Source: Thermopetrobacter sp. TC1
Lineage (GTDB): Bacteria > Pseudomonadota > Alphaproteobacteria > Rhizobiales > Aestuariivirgaceae
Reading direction: 5' to 3'
NCBI RefSeq assembly: GCF_000746275.1
Contig: NZ_KN050828.1
Location: forward strand, 661,384-725,383
DNA length: 64,000 bases
Translations under genes and position numbers: made by a program
Shown: piece after piece, positions 17,190 to 26,731 of the stretch
Layout of the letters: each line of letters opens with the position of its first letter
Numbering within the stretch: position 1 is the first letter of the stretch
The notes under the pieces: model-generated
What the model saw: only the letters and a program-made list of their open reading frames with translations
Databases searched by the model: none
Told to the model about the DNA's origin: nothing

Positions 17190-17978
17190 TCACATTTTGG
17201 GCTCCACCGTGTAATTGAGGGGCAGGCGGCCGCCGTCGGCATAGATGCACTGGCCGGTGACGTAGGATGCGTCTTCGCTGCAGAGAAAGGCGGCGATGGC
17301 GGCGATCTCTTCCGGATCGCCGATGCGGCCCAGGGGCGTGCGTGAAAGCACCTTGCGGCGGGCGGTCTCGTCGGTGGCGACAGCGGCGAGCATTTCGGTC
17401 ATGATGGAGCCCGGGCCAATGGCATTGACGCGGATGCCATAGGGCGCAAGGGCCAGGGCCATGACGCGGGTGAGCTGATTGAGGCCGCCCTTGGAGACGG
17501 TGTAGGGCACCTGATTGGCAATGGCGAGCACGGCGTTGACCGAACTCATGTTGACGATGGCGCCCGGTGCCTCACCAGCTTCCACCTGTGCGACCATTTG
17601 ACGGGCGGCAGCCTGGCCCATGAGAAAGGCGCCCTTGAGGTTTACGGAAAGAACACGGTCGAAGTCCTCCTCATTCAGCTCCAGAAAATCGGCGGCATGA
17701 ACAATGCCGGCGTTGTTGATCAGAAAATCGAGGCGGCCATAGGCATCCACCGCCGCCTGTACGGTATTGCGCACATCCAGCCGGCGGGTGACATCGCATT
17801 CGCGAAAGAGGGCCTCGCCGCCTGCGGCCCTGATGCTTTCGGCCACGGCCTCGCCGGCTTCCTCGTCGATATCGGCGATGACGACGCGGGCGCCTTCCCT
17901 GGCAAAGCGTTGCACGCAGGCCTTGCCGATGCCCTTGGCGCCACCGGTGACGATGACGGTCTTGCCAGCGAAGCGCAT
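17190..17978 (-). CDS. SDR-family oxidoreductase
   Basis: Classical short-chain dehydrogenase/reductase, 262 residues. NAD(P)-binding TGGAKGIGKA near residue 11, the NNAG motif, and the catalytic Ser/Tyr/Lys in NMSSVNAV...YTVSKGGLNQL are all present, as is the C-terminal SYVTGQCIYADGGR. The acidic residue after beta-2 (VIADIDEE) suggests NAD preference. The substrate is unknown. It lies 60 bp downstream of a FAD-dependent oxidoreductase gene on the same strand, so the two may share a transcript. Confidence 0.92.
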   Translation of the reverse strand: MRFAGKTVIVTGGAKGIGKACVQRFAREGARVVIADIDEEAGEAVAESIRAAGGEALFRECDVTRRLDVRNTVQAAVDAYGRLDFLINNAGIVHAADFLELNEEDFDRVLSVNLKGAFLMGQAAARQMVAQVEAGEAPGAIVNMSSVNAVLAIANQVPYTVSKGGLNQLTRVMALALAPYGIRVNAIGPGSIMTEMLAAVATDETARRKVLSRTPLGRIGDPEEIAAIAAFLCSEDASYVTGQCIYADGGRLPLNYTVEPKM

Positions 17979-18038
17979 GGTTCTCTCCTCCCCTCAGTGG
18001 TCCTTGTTGACACTTTCAAGAATGGCCGGCCGAGCCTA

Positions 18039-19346
18039 TCAGATCCTTCCGCCCGATCCCAGCCGGGCCAGCCGGAAGGGCGTGGGATCAACGCGGGGCT
18101 CATCATTCGTCACGAGAGCGGCCACCAGCTCACCCGTTGCGGGCCCAAGGCCGAAACCGTGTCCGGAAAATCCGGTGGCGATCACAAGGCCCGGCGTGGC
18201 ATCCGGCGCATCGATCACGGGAACGGCATCGGGCAGAACGTCGATGACGCCGGCATGAGCTTTCAGCATGCGTGCGTTTGCAAAAGCCGGAAAATCGGCT
18301 TTGGCCTCCTTCAACGCCTTGTTCAGGATGCGCAGCGACGGAGCGGGGTTGAGCACCCGGAAGTGTGTGAACGGCTCCGGGCTGATGTCGCCAGGATAGG
18401 TGCTGTGTGCCCAGGGCTGAAAGGGGCTGGCCAGGCGCGGGCGCAGGTTTGCGAATTCGTCCTTCAGGGCGGGCAGGAAATGCCGGAAAAAGCGGATGTG
18501 CTGAACGGTGAACACGGTTTCGGAAATGCGGCCGTGGGCAAAGATGAATGTGCCGTCATGGCGGCGGCGGAAGGCATAGGCGCCCGCGCCAAGGCTTGTT
18601 TGCGGCACATCGCCGGCAACCGACAGCGTGGCCACGGAATTGATGACGCCAAGCTGAGGCAGGGTGGTATTTAAGCGTTCAAGGAGAATGCGCGACCAGA
18701 CACCGGCGGCGAGAACAACCGATTCGGCGCGCACTTCACCATGCTCGGTGATCACGCCATCGATGCGGCCAGTGGTGCGTGAAAGGGCGAGAACGGCACA
18801 TTTTTCCCGGATACGGGCGCCTGTCTTTTCTGCGGCTTTGGCGAAGGCGCGGGTGGCCCTTTCAGGTTCGGCGCGGCCATCCCGCGGGGCGTAAACCGCA
18901 CCGGCCACGGGCCGGGATAGCCCGGGCAGGAGGGCGGCGGTCTTCTTTTCTGTGAGAAGGCGAATGTCGCTTCCGGCCTCGCCGGCATGGCGCTCGAACC
19001 AGCGCAGACGGGCGCGCAGATCGCGTGGCGTGCGGCAGAGATAGAGAATGCCGCAGGGGACAAAGCCGGTGTCGATACCGTATTCCTCTTTCAAGCGCGG
19101 CCAGAGGTGCAACGCCCGCCGCGCCAGGGGGATTTCGCGGGGATCGCGGCCCATGCGCCGCACCCAGCCCCAGTTGCGGCCGGACTGTTCGCCTCCGATC
19201 TCGCCCTTTTCCAGCAGAAGAACGGACAGACCACGCCGGGCGAGAAAAAAGGCACTGGCGGCGCCGACAATGCCACCGCCAACGATGACGACATCGGCAC
19301 GCTGCGGCAAAGGGCGCGGATCCGGCTGTTTTTGTGATGAGGGCAT
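18039..19346 (-). CDS. FAD-dependent oxidoreductase, DAO family
   Basis: Flavin amine oxidoreductase of the D-amino-acid/glycine oxidase fold, 435 residues. The N-terminal dinucleotide motif is VVIVGGGIVGAASAFFLARRGLSVLLLEKGEIGGEQSGRNWGWVRRMGRDP; the C-terminus has VIATGFSGHGFGLGPATGELVAALV. There is no signal peptide or membrane anchor. It probably oxidises an amine or amino acid, but the substrate cannot be inferred. The start lies 64 bp after the galU stop codon on the same strand, so it could be read from the galU promoter. Confidence 0.88.
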   Translation of the reverse strand: MPSSQKQPDPRPLPQRADVVIVGGGIVGAASAFFLARRGLSVLLLEKGEIGGEQSGRNWGWVRRMGRDPREIPLARRALHLWPRLKEEYGIDTGFVPCGILYLCRTPRDLRARLRWFERHAGEAGSDIRLLTEKKTAALLPGLSRPVAGAVYAPRDGRAEPERATRAFAKAAEKTGARIREKCAVLALSRTTGRIDGVITEHGEVRAESVVLAAGVWSRILLERLNTTLPQLGVINSVATLSVAGDVPQTSLGAGAYAFRRRHDGTFIFAHGRISETVFTVQHIRFFRHFLPALKDEFANLRPRLASPFQPWAHSTYPGDISPEPFTHFRVLNPAPSLRILNKALKEAKADFPAFANARMLKAHAGVIDVLPDAVPVIDAPDATPGLVIATGFSGHGFGLGPATGELVAALVTNDEPRVDPTPFRLARLGSGGRI

Positions 19347-19409
19347 GGCGAAGCAAGGCGCATTCAGATGTGCGTCAGCGCCGATGCTGCGCCTGTTGCC
19401 CGTTGAGCG

Positions 19410-20312
19410 TCAAGAGCCGCTTTTGCCGAACCCCTCGAAGAATTCCCTCAAGGCAGGCGCCAATTCGGGATCATCCATGGCGAAGGCGAGGTTGGTCTTG
19501 AGAAAGCCAAGCGGCGAGCCGCAGTCATGAGTGATCCCCTCATAGGGCACGGCCCAGAAAGGCTGATCCCGCAACAGGGCACGCATGGCATCGGTGATCT
19601 GAATTTCGCCGCCGGCGCCGGGTTCGGTTTTCTCGATGAGAGCGAAAATTTCGGGCTGCAGGATGTAGCGGCCTGAGATGATGAAGGTGGACGGCGCTTC
19701 TTGAGGATCCGGCTTTTCCACCATCTCGGTGATGCGCATGGCGCGGCCGACTGTCTGGTCCTCGTCGATGCCGACAACGCCATATTTGTGCACCTCCTCG
19801 CGCGGCACCTCATCCACGGCGATAAGGTTGCCGCCGGTTTTGGCATAGATATCCATCATCTGGCGCAGACACCCCGGCGTGCCCTGAACCAGCATGTCCG
19901 GCAGCAGCAGGGCGAAGGGCTCATCGCCGATAACATCCCGCGCACACCAGACGGCATGGCCAAGGCCCAGGGGTTCCTGCTGTCGCACGAAGCTGCACTG
20001 CCCGGGCGGGAGCAGATCATCAAGGAGTCTTTCAAGAAGCGCGGTCTTGCCGCGGCGCTTCAAGGTGTCCTCCAGCTCGTAGGCGCGGTCGAAATGGTCC
20101 TCGATGGCCTGCTTGCCCCGGCCGGTGACGAAGACGAAATGCTCAATACCGGCCTCGCGGGCCTCATCAACAACCCACTGAATGGCCGGACGGTCCACGA
20201 CGGTGACCATCTCCTTGGGAATGCTCTTGGTGGCGGGCAGCAGGCGGGTGCCAAGACCGGCAACGGGCAGAACCGCCTTGCGCACAGGGCGGGATAAGGG
20301 GCGATCCGTCAT
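19410..20312 (-). CDS. galU: UTP-glucose-1-phosphate uridylyltransferase
   Basis: Makes UDP-glucose from UTP and glucose-1-phosphate for envelope and exopolysaccharide synthesis. 300 residues. The nucleotidyltransferase signature KAVLPVAGLGTRLLPATKSIPKEM (about residues 12-35) is intact, followed by FVTGRGKQAIEDHFD, LGHAVWCARD and the GRYIL...GAGGEIQITDAM block. It is divergent from galE with 189 bp between the start codons, so UDP-glucose formation and its epimerisation are neighbours. Confidence 0.96.
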   Translation of the reverse strand: MTDRPLSRPVRKAVLPVAGLGTRLLPATKSIPKEMVTVVDRPAIQWVVDEAREAGIEHFVFVTGRGKQAIEDHFDRAYELEDTLKRRGKTALLERLLDDLLPPGQCSFVRQQEPLGLGHAVWCARDVIGDEPFALLLPDMLVQGTPGCLRQMMDIYAKTGGNLIAVDEVPREEVHKYGVVGIDEDQTVGRAMRITEMVEKPDPQEAPSTFIISGRYILQPEIFALIEKTEPGAGGEIQITDAMRALLRDQPFWAVPYEGITHDCGSPLGFLKTNLAFAMDDPELAPALREFFEGFGKSGS

Positions 20313-20501
20313 GAATCACTTCTCCGTGTTCGTTGATGAATTGTTTTGATCGGCCGGCGCATTGCTGCGTGAAAATCATGCGGCCGTTTACCTTTTGCTG
20401 AGGGGATTGAAGCAGACTTTTCTTTCGGAATTCCTTCTTGCCCGTCCGACTGCCGGCCGGGATGTGAGCCGAACGATTGCGCAAGGCGAGGATTGGAGAT
20501 C

Positions 20502-21488
20502 ATGGCAGTTCTGGTTACCGGGGGTGCGGGCTATATCGGATCACACATGGTGTATGCCCTGACCGACCGCGGCGAGGACGTGGTTGTTCTCGACAATCTC
20601 TCCACCGGTTTCGACTGGGCGGTCTCACCGGCGGCAAAGCTGGTCGTGGGGGATATCGGCGATGCGGCGCTGGTGAAAAAAATCATTCGCGAGCACAAGG
20701 TGGATGCCGTCATTCATTTCGCCGGCTCCATCATCGTGCCGGAATCGGTGGAAAATCCGTTGAAGTACTATCACAACAACACCTGCAAGAGCCGCAACCT
20801 CATCGAGGCGGTGGTGCAGGAGGACGTTCCGCATTTCATCTTTTCCTCCACCGCCGCCGTGTATGGCATTCCGGAGCATAATCCGGCCTTTGAGGATTCG
20901 CCGCTTGCGCCGATCAATCCCTATGGGCGCTCCAAGCTGATGACGGAGTGGACATTGGCCGACGTGGCCGCTGCGCACGATCTGCGTTATGTGGCGCTGC
21001 GCTATTTCAACGTGGCCGGGGCCGATCCGCAGGGACGCACCGGGCAGTCAACGCCGGAGGCGACGCATCTGATCAAGGTGGCCTGTCAGACGGCGCTGGG
21101 CCTGCGCGAGAAGATGTACATCTTCGGCACGGACTATGACACGCCGGACGGCACCTGCATCCGGGACTACATCCATGTCACCGACCTGATCGCCGCGCAT
21201 GTGGATGCGCTGGATCATCTGCGCCGCGGCGGCGAGAGCGAGGTGATGAATTGCGGCTATGGACGCGGCTTTTCCGTGCGTGAGGTGATCGACACCGTGC
21301 GCAAGGTGGTGGGGCATGACTTTCCCGTGGAGGAAGCGCCGCGGCGGCCGGGGGACCCGCCGGCGCTGGTGGCAGGTGCGGAGAAGGTGCGCAAGCTGTT
21401 GGGATGGCAGCCGCAGCATGATGACCTGGAGGAGATCGTGGCCTCCGCCTATGCCTGGGAGCGGCATTTGATGGAGCGCAACGCATGA
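20502..21488 (+). CDS. galE: UDP-glucose 4-epimerase
   Basis: Interconverts UDP-glucose and UDP-galactose using bound NAD+. 328 residues from the ATG at 20502; a TTG at 20493 is in frame but the ATG has GGAG just upstream. MAVLVTGGAGYIGSHM is the NAD site. FSSTAAVYG supplies the catalytic Ser/Thr and NPYGRSKLMTE the YxxxK pair. YFNVAGADPQGRTG and GTCIRDYIHVTDL are GalE signatures. The stop codon overlaps the start of the lytic transglycosylase gene (ATGA). Confidence 0.95.
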   Translation: MAVLVTGGAGYIGSHMVYALTDRGEDVVVLDNLSTGFDWAVSPAAKLVVGDIGDAALVKKIIREHKVDAVIHFAGSIIVPESVENPLKYYHNNTCKSRNLIEAVVQEDVPHFIFSSTAAVYGIPEHNPAFEDSPLAPINPYGRSKLMTEWTLADVAAAHDLRYVALRYFNVAGADPQGRTGQSTPEATHLIKVACQTALGLREKMYIFGTDYDTPDGTCIRDYIHVTDLIAAHVDALDHLRRGGESEVMNCGYGRGFSVREVIDTVRKVVGHDFPVEEAPRRPGDPPALVAGAEKVRKLLGWQPQHDDLEEIVASAYAWERHLMERNA

Positions 21489-22765
21489 GCTTCTTGTGGC
21501 TCACAAGGAGAAATGGTCGTTCGAGGCGGCAAGGAACACGGCGCGCGCTGCTTGTTGCGCTGGCCCTGTTGTGTGGCCTTTCGGAGGGTGCGCTGGCCGA
21601 ACGGGCGGGCTTGAGCGGGCTGGCCAGGCTTTCGGCGGCGGCATCCTTCAAGCAGTTCATCGATGAATTCTGGCCAGTGGCGCGGCGGGCGGGCATTTCG
21701 CGCAAGACCTATCGTCGCGCCTTTTCCGGCCTCGAGCCCGACTGGGAGGTTCTGGCACGGCAGGAGAAGCAGCCGGAATTCACAACACCCGTCTGGCGTT
21801 ATATCGAGCGCCGGGTGAGCTCGGAGCGGATCGCCAAGGGCCGGGCCCTGCTGCGCAAGCATGCGCGGTTGCTGCGCGCGCTTGAGCTGAAATATGGTGT
21901 GGACCGGCATATTCTTCTGGCCATTTGGGGAATCGAGAGCAATTTCGGCGCACACAAGGGGCGCAAGGCGGTGATCCGCTCTCTGGCGACGCTGGCCTAT
22001 ACGGGCCGGCGCCAGAAATATGGCTGCAACCAGCTGATCGCCGCCCTGAAAATCCTGCAGTCTGGCGATATCACGCTGACGGGCATGACCGGCTCCTGGG
22101 CCGGGGCCATGGGGCATACGCAGTTCATTCCCACCACCTATCTCGGTTACGCGGTCGATTTCGACCGGGACGGGCGGCGGGATATCTGGAATTCCATTTC
22201 CGATGCCCTGGCCTCCACGGCCAACTATCTTGCAAAACGGGGCTGGCGACGCGGATTGCCCTGGGGCTGGGAGGTGCGGTTACCGAAAGGGTTCAATTAC
22301 GCGCTGGCCGGGATGCATCACGGACGGCGCATCCGGGACTGGGAGCGCTTAGGCGTGCGGCCGGCGGCGGCGAAGCGCTTCTATGCCCGGCATGAAAAGG
22401 CCTGGATCCTGTTACCCGCAGGCAGCCGCGGGCCCGCTTTTCTGGTGACGCGCAATTTCAGGGCCATTCTCGCCTACAATCAGTCGCATGCCTATGCGCT
22501 GGCGGTGGGGCGGCTTGCCCATCGCATCGCGGGCGGGCGGCCGCTGGTTGCGCGCTGGCCGGTTCAGGACAGGCTACTGACGCGGTCCGAACGCATCGAG
22601 CTGCAGAAGATGCTGGCGCGGGAAGGGCTCTATCGCGGGGCTTTCGAGGGGCACATCGGACCGAAAACGCGCGCGGCCGTGCGGCGTTTTCAACAGGCGG
22701 CCGGTCTGCCGGCGGACGGCTATGTCAATGCCAGCCTTCTGGAGCGATTGCGTCGCGGGCGCTGA
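21485..22765 (+). CDS. Lytic murein transglycosylase (MltB type) with peptidoglycan-binding domain
   Basis: Periplasmic enzyme that cleaves peptidoglycan glycan strands. 426 residues. A Sec signal peptide (basic start, then ALLVALALLCGLSEGALA) covers about the first 38 residues. The SLT_2 domain spans about residues 55-345, with the catalytic Glu in LLAIWGIESNFGAHKG and later GSWAGAMGHTQFIPTTY and DIWNSISDALASTANYL. A peptidoglycan-binding-1 domain closes the protein (about 365-420, with GAFEGHIGPKTRAAVRRFQ). Four-base overlap with galE. Confidence 0.94.
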   Translation: MSFLWLTRRNGRSRRQGTRRALLVALALLCGLSEGALAERAGLSGLARLSAAASFKQFIDEFWPVARRAGISRKTYRRAFSGLEPDWEVLARQEKQPEFTTPVWRYIERRVSSERIAKGRALLRKHARLLRALELKYGVDRHILLAIWGIESNFGAHKGRKAVIRSLATLAYTGRRQKYGCNQLIAALKILQSGDITLTGMTGSWAGAMGHTQFIPTTYLGYAVDFDRDGRRDIWNSISDALASTANYLAKRGWRRGLPWGWEVRLPKGFNYALAGMHHGRRIRDWERLGVRPAAAKRFYARHEKAWILLPAGSRGPAFLVTRNFRAILAYNQSHAYALAVGRLAHRIAGGRPLVARWPVQDRLLTRSERIELQKMLAREGLYRGAFEGHIGPKTRAAVRRFQQAAGLPADGYVNASLLERLRRGR

Positions 22766-22820
22766 TCGGGCACACTAGCGCAGCGACGAAGCCCGGCCGG
22801 ATCCGTTCCGCCATACCGCG

Positions 22821-23918
22821 ATGATGCCCATGCTCCAGGAAGGAGACAACCTTCGCTCAATCGGGCGCCAGCGCCGAGCTCTTTCGCAGCCGTCCTGGCG
22901 GATCGGCATGCTGCTTTTTGCCTCGCTTCTCATTGCACTGGCCTTTGCCCCAAGCATACGCGTGCAGGCGGCGAGCTACATCGCCCAGCCGCAGGAGCGC
23001 TATCGCATCATGGTCTTTGGCGATCGCATGGCCACGGGGCTTCTGGCCGGGCTGTGGCGCGTTCTGAAGGGTGATGATCGCTTTGAGGCGAAAGGACGCC
23101 TGCGCGAAGGCACCGGGCTTGCGCGGCCGGGGTTTTATGACTGGCGTCAGGTCGTGGCCAATACACTCGATTCGCGCCCGGTGGATATCGGCATCGTCAT
23201 GCTCGGGGCCAACGATGCCCGCGATATCCGCATGGGGGATGTGACGCTGCCGTTCGGCTCGCCGGAATGGGACAAGGCCTATGCCGAGCGCTGGAATCGC
23301 CTGATCAGTGAATTCCTGAAACGACGGGTGGCGCTTTACATCGTCGGCCTGCCGCCGGTGCGTGACAAGGCGCTGAACGAGAAGCTGAAGCACATCGCCG
23401 CCATCATCCGGGCGCAGGCAGAAGCCAATGGCGTGCGTTACATCGACATCTATCGCGAATTCGCCAATGACGAGGGCGAATTCACGGAAAACGGCTTTGA
23501 CGTCAATGGTCTCTTCCGGCGTTTGCGCGCGCGCAATGGCGTGCAATTCATCAAGCCGGGCAACACCAAGCTCGCCAGTCTGGTCGCGAGCGTGATGCTC
23601 AAGGATGTGGATGTGGTGGAAAAAGGCAGCGGCGAAGTGGCGCAGGACGGTGCCAAGCCCCCCTCCACTGCGGCCGCACAGCGGGTGCTCGTGGGCATGG
23701 AAACCCCAACCGGCGGGGCCTGGATCGTGCCAGAGGAGCTTTTGCCGGAAGAGAACGCACCGATCGTCGCTGAAGGAGAGGGGCAGGGCAGTTATACGCT
23801 TTCGCGTCTGCGGCGGCTTGTGGCCAAGGAGAGCGTGGCAGGGCGGCTGTTTCGGGACGGCATATGGCCCGGAGCGCAGCCGGGGCGAAGCGATGACTTC
23901 AGTTTTCCGCCCCGTTAG
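22821..23918 (+). CDS. SGNH-hydrolase-like envelope protein (DUF459 type)
   Basis: 365 residues with one N-terminal transmembrane segment or signal anchor (about 28-48, IGMLLFASLLIALAFAPSI). The SGNH-like core starts with YRIMVFGDRMATGLLAGL, where the usual GDS serine is replaced by Arg after GD. It continues with IGIVMLGANDARD (block III, Gly-x-Asn-Asp). The C-terminal 110 residues are low in motifs. Members of this group often sit beside lytic transglycosylase genes, as here, and are thought to act on the envelope. The exact start is uncertain: ATGs at 22821, 22824 and 22830 are in frame. Confidence 0.8.
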   Translation: MMPMLQEGDNLRSIGRQRRALSQPSWRIGMLLFASLLIALAFAPSIRVQAASYIAQPQERYRIMVFGDRMATGLLAGLWRVLKGDDRFEAKGRLREGTGLARPGFYDWRQVVANTLDSRPVDIGIVMLGANDARDIRMGDVTLPFGSPEWDKAYAERWNRLISEFLKRRVALYIVGLPPVRDKALNEKLKHIAAIIRAQAEANGVRYIDIYREFANDEGEFTENGFDVNGLFRRLRARNGVQFIKPGNTKLASLVASVMLKDVDVVEKGSGEVAQDGAKPPSTAAAQRVLVGMETPTGGAWIVPEELLPEENAPIVAEGEGQGSYTLSRLRRLVAKESVAGRLFRDGIWPGAQPGRSDDFSFPPR

Positions 23919-24016
23919 GCAAGAATAAATGCTCTTGTGTGTGATATATGCAGGGTTGTGAAGCGTTCGCGCACGGAACAGAGGATGCGAGCCGGAGAGT
24001 GACGAGGGGAGAAGCC

Positions 24017-24733
24017 ATGCGTGCGGAGGATGGGCGCCTGAGAACCCGTTTCGGTCTGCTGGGGGGCGTGGCAGTCAGCGTGGTGGTGATGCTGGCCGTC
24101 GGTGCCGGTTATCTGTTTCTCGATGGCGCCGCCGATGCGCGTCATGAAACGGCCGCCACGGAGAAGGGCGGCTATGATACCGCAGCTCTGGCGGCCATGG
24201 CCGCACAGGCGGGAAACGCTTCTCCTTCCCTTTCCGGTGAAGCGGTAACGGAGGCCGACGCCACGCTGCAAACGGCCTCTCTGCCCATCGCACGTGGGCC
24301 GGCCTCGGGCCTGCCCTTGCCGCGATTCGTTTCCCTCAAACGGAACAAGGTGCGGGTGCGCCGGGGGCCGTCGCGTGAATACAGTGTGGCCTGGGTCTAT
24401 CACGTGCGCGGCCTGCCGGTGGAAGTGGTGGCGGAATTCGGTAACTGGCGGCGCATTCGCGATGCGGATGGCTCCGAAGGCTGGGTGCTGCGCACGCTGC
24501 TGTCTGGCTGGCGCACGGCAATGGTGGCGCCATGGAACAAGTCCGGCCTGCTGGCGTTGCGCGATGCACCGGACGGACGGATCATCGCCAGGGTGAAAAG
24601 CGGCGTCATCGGCAAGCTCAAGGAATGCAACGGACAATGGTGCCGTCTCGTCGTTCATGACATCGAAGGCTGGATCGAGCAGGATGCCCTGTGGGGCGTC
24701 TATCCCGAGGAGAAATTCGCCGCCGCCAAATGA
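24017..24733 (+). CDS. SH3-domain envelope protein
   Basis: 238 residues from the ATG at 24017 (GAGGGGAG upstream). One N-terminal transmembrane segment (about 13-37, LLGGVAVSVVVMLAVGAGYLFL) is followed by a roughly 65-residue low-complexity stretch and two bacterial SH3-like repeats: KRNKVRVRRGPSREYSVAWVY...GNWRRIRDADGSEGWV, then WNKSGLLALRDAPDGR...GQWCRLVVHDIEGWI. Such domains bind peptidoglycan peptides. Position next to a transglycosylase and an SGNH protein suggests a role in the cell wall; that is inference. Confidence 0.85.
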   Translation: MRAEDGRLRTRFGLLGGVAVSVVVMLAVGAGYLFLDGAADARHETAATEKGGYDTAALAAMAAQAGNASPSLSGEAVTEADATLQTASLPIARGPASGLPLPRFVSLKRNKVRVRRGPSREYSVAWVYHVRGLPVEVVAEFGNWRRIRDADGSEGWVLRTLLSGWRTAMVAPWNKSGLLALRDAPDGRIIARVKSGVIGKLKECNGQWCRLVVHDIEGWIEQDALWGVYPEEKFAAAK

Positions 24734-24836
24734 TCCCTTGCGGGCGTCTGTGACCCTAAAATTGTATGGGCCAGGGGCGAAAAGCCCTGGCGTACCCCCT
24801 TCAGTCTCTTTCAAGACCTGAAACCCGGCCTGAAGC

Positions 24837-25667
24837 TCATTCCTCTTCCGGCCAGGGGAGGTAACCCTGTTCGGCGAGCTGGCGGCGGCCTTCGCGGGCG
24901 AGGTTATGGGCGGTGGGCTCTATGGCGTCCTGCAGGCGCTCCATGAATTCCCGCTTGGACAGGCCCGGCTCAATGGGCGGACGGAACTCAACGACGATGG
25001 TGCCCGGCCAGCGCCAGAAGGAGCGCCGCGGCCAGAACAGGCCGGAATTGAGTGCAAAAGGCACACAGGGCACATTCAGGCGGCCGTAAAGAGCGGCAAC
25101 GCCCGGCTTGTAATCCGGCGGCGCGTCCACGGGGCGGCGGGTGCCTTCCGGGAAAATGATGATCTGCCGGCCTTCCCTGATGGCGGCCTGCGCTGTCCTG
25201 ACCAGGTCTTTTAAGGCCTTGGGGCCCTTTTCGCGCGCGATGGGAATCATGCGGAACTTGAGGATGAACCAGCCAACGAGCGGAATATAAATGAGTTCCT
25301 TTTTCAGAACGATGGCGGGATCCTCGAAAAGATCATAGAGCGCAAAGGTCTCCCACATGGACTGATGCTTGCCGGCCACGAGAAGGGGACCGGTCGGGAT
25401 GCGATCCACACCGCGAAATTCCACACGAATGCCGGCAAGAGAGCGGCAAAGGAAGCGGAAAACGCCGGACCACCATTTCAGCGCGGCCATGGACCAGCGG
25501 CGGGGCGTGAAGAGAAAGAAGAAGCCGCCGATCATGACCAGGGGATAGAGAGTGTAGAAAGCAAGGTTGAGCGCGATGGAACCGATGATGACCCTGGCGG
25601 TCAGGCGCGGGGTTCTGGATGTGGATTGTGTTTGCGTGGATCCTTGCGTTTCTGTGCTCATGGTCAC
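24837..25667 (-). CDS. 1-acyl-sn-glycerol-3-phosphate acyltransferase (PlsC family)
   Basis: Membrane acyltransferase that adds the second acyl chain to lysophosphatidic acid, or a close relative. 276 residues, with a hydrophobic segment at about 25-55. The catalytic HX4D motif appears as KHQSMWET, so the acidic residue is Glu rather than Asp. The other PlsC blocks are normal: IPIAREKG and IIIFPEGTRR (about residue 165). It lies about 70 bp downstream of ftsX on the same strand. Confidence 0.9.
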   Translation of the reverse strand: MTMSTETQGSTQTQSTSRTPRLTARVIIGSIALNLAFYTLYPLVMIGGFFFLFTPRRWSMAALKWWSGVFRFLCRSLAGIRVEFRGVDRIPTGPLLVAGKHQSMWETFALYDLFEDPAIVLKKELIYIPLVGWFILKFRMIPIAREKGPKALKDLVRTAQAAIREGRQIIIFPEGTRRPVDAPPDYKPGVAALYGRLNVPCVPFALNSGLFWPRRSFWRWPGTIVVEFRPPIEPGLSKREFMERLQDAIEPTAHNLAREGRRQLAEQGYLPWPEEE

Positions 25668-25738
25668 GTATCCCGACAGCAGTCCCGATCGTGTGCGGCG
25701 TGGGCGAATCGTGCCTGTCAGATAGCATGCATGCGCAA

Positions 25739-26731
25739 TCAGGGCTCGGCAAACATTTCGGCAAGGATGCGCATGGCCGCCGTGCGGGCGCTCAAGAGGG
25801 AAATGGTGGTGGCGGTCAGCACGATGATGAGCCAGGCCCCATAGTGATAGGCGATTTTTTCCGGTGCGCCGAACAGCAATTGCCAGGCGCCCTCGCGAAT
25901 GCCTTCCGCCGGAGCAAGCAGGGCGAGCAGGGCGAAGGTGAGCCAGGCAGCGGCGACGCCGAGCATGCCGGCAAGGAAGCCTGCGCGCAGAAACAGGCGC
26001 TGCACTTGTCGCGCAATGAAGGAATCCCTGGCGCCCACGAGATGGAGCACCTCGATGGTTTCGCGGTTGCTTTCCAGGGCGGCGCGGGCGGCATGCACGA
26101 CCAGAACGACAGCGGCAATGATGATGGCGGCAAGAATGCCAAGCCCCAGCCAGAACACGGTGCTGGCCATGTGAGAGAGGGCGCGCACCCAGCGGCCATG
26201 TGCATCCAGCCGCGCACCCGGAACGGCCGCGCGCAGGGCGCGGTCAAGCGCGGCGATGTCGATCTTGCGTTCGGGGTTGAGGCGAATGGCGATGAGGCGC
26301 GGCAGGGGCACGTCCTGCATGATGGAGACATCGCCCAGCCAGGGCTGCAAAAGCGCGCGGTTTTCGCGATCGGTCAGAACACGCAGGGATTTCACTTCCG
26401 GGCGTTTTTCCAAAAAGCGCACGGCCTGTTGCACGCGCGTGTTCATGTCGGTTGCAGGCAATTTCTGCGCTTTGCCGCTGTTCTGTTCAGGTTCGGACAG
26501 CGGCAGGATCTGCACCGTGGCTTCCGCAACCACGCCGCTTTTCCAGATCTGAATGGCGCGCCAGGTCATGAACATGCCGCCAATGGCCACGGCAGCGAGA
26601 TAGGTCATCACGGCCATGGCGACCATGAAGGTGCGCAAGGGGGCATGCGTGCGCGGCAGAATGTTGCGACCGCTCAAGCCTTTCGGCACGGGAGCGCCCC
26701 AGCCGCCGGGCTTTTTCGTCTGCGCGGTCAT
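25739..26731 (-). CDS. ftsX: Cell division ABC transporter permease FtsX
   Basis: Membrane partner of FtsE in the complex that links the divisome to peptidoglycan hydrolases. 330 residues. The first transmembrane segment lies at about 35-60 (MVAMAVMTYLAAVAIGGMF), followed by a periplasmic domain of about 130 residues and three more segments towards the C-terminus; ETIEVLHLVGARDSFIARQVQRLFLRAG is the characteristic cytoplasmic loop. Overlaps the ftsE stop codon by four bases. The C-terminus is short. Confidence 0.92.
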   Translation of the reverse strand: MTAQTKKPGGWGAPVPKGLSGRNILPRTHAPLRTFMVAMAVMTYLAAVAIGGMFMTWRAIQIWKSGVVAEATVQILPLSEPEQNSGKAQKLPATDMNTRVQQAVRFLEKRPEVKSLRVLTDRENRALLQPWLGDVSIMQDVPLPRLIAIRLNPERKIDIAALDRALRAAVPGARLDAHGRWVRALSHMASTVFWLGLGILAAIIIAAVVLVVHAARAALESNRETIEVLHLVGARDSFIARQVQRLFLRAGFLAGMLGVAAAWLTFALLALLAPAEGIREGAWQLLFGAPEKIAYHYGAWLIIVLTATTISLLSARTAAMRILAEMFAEP

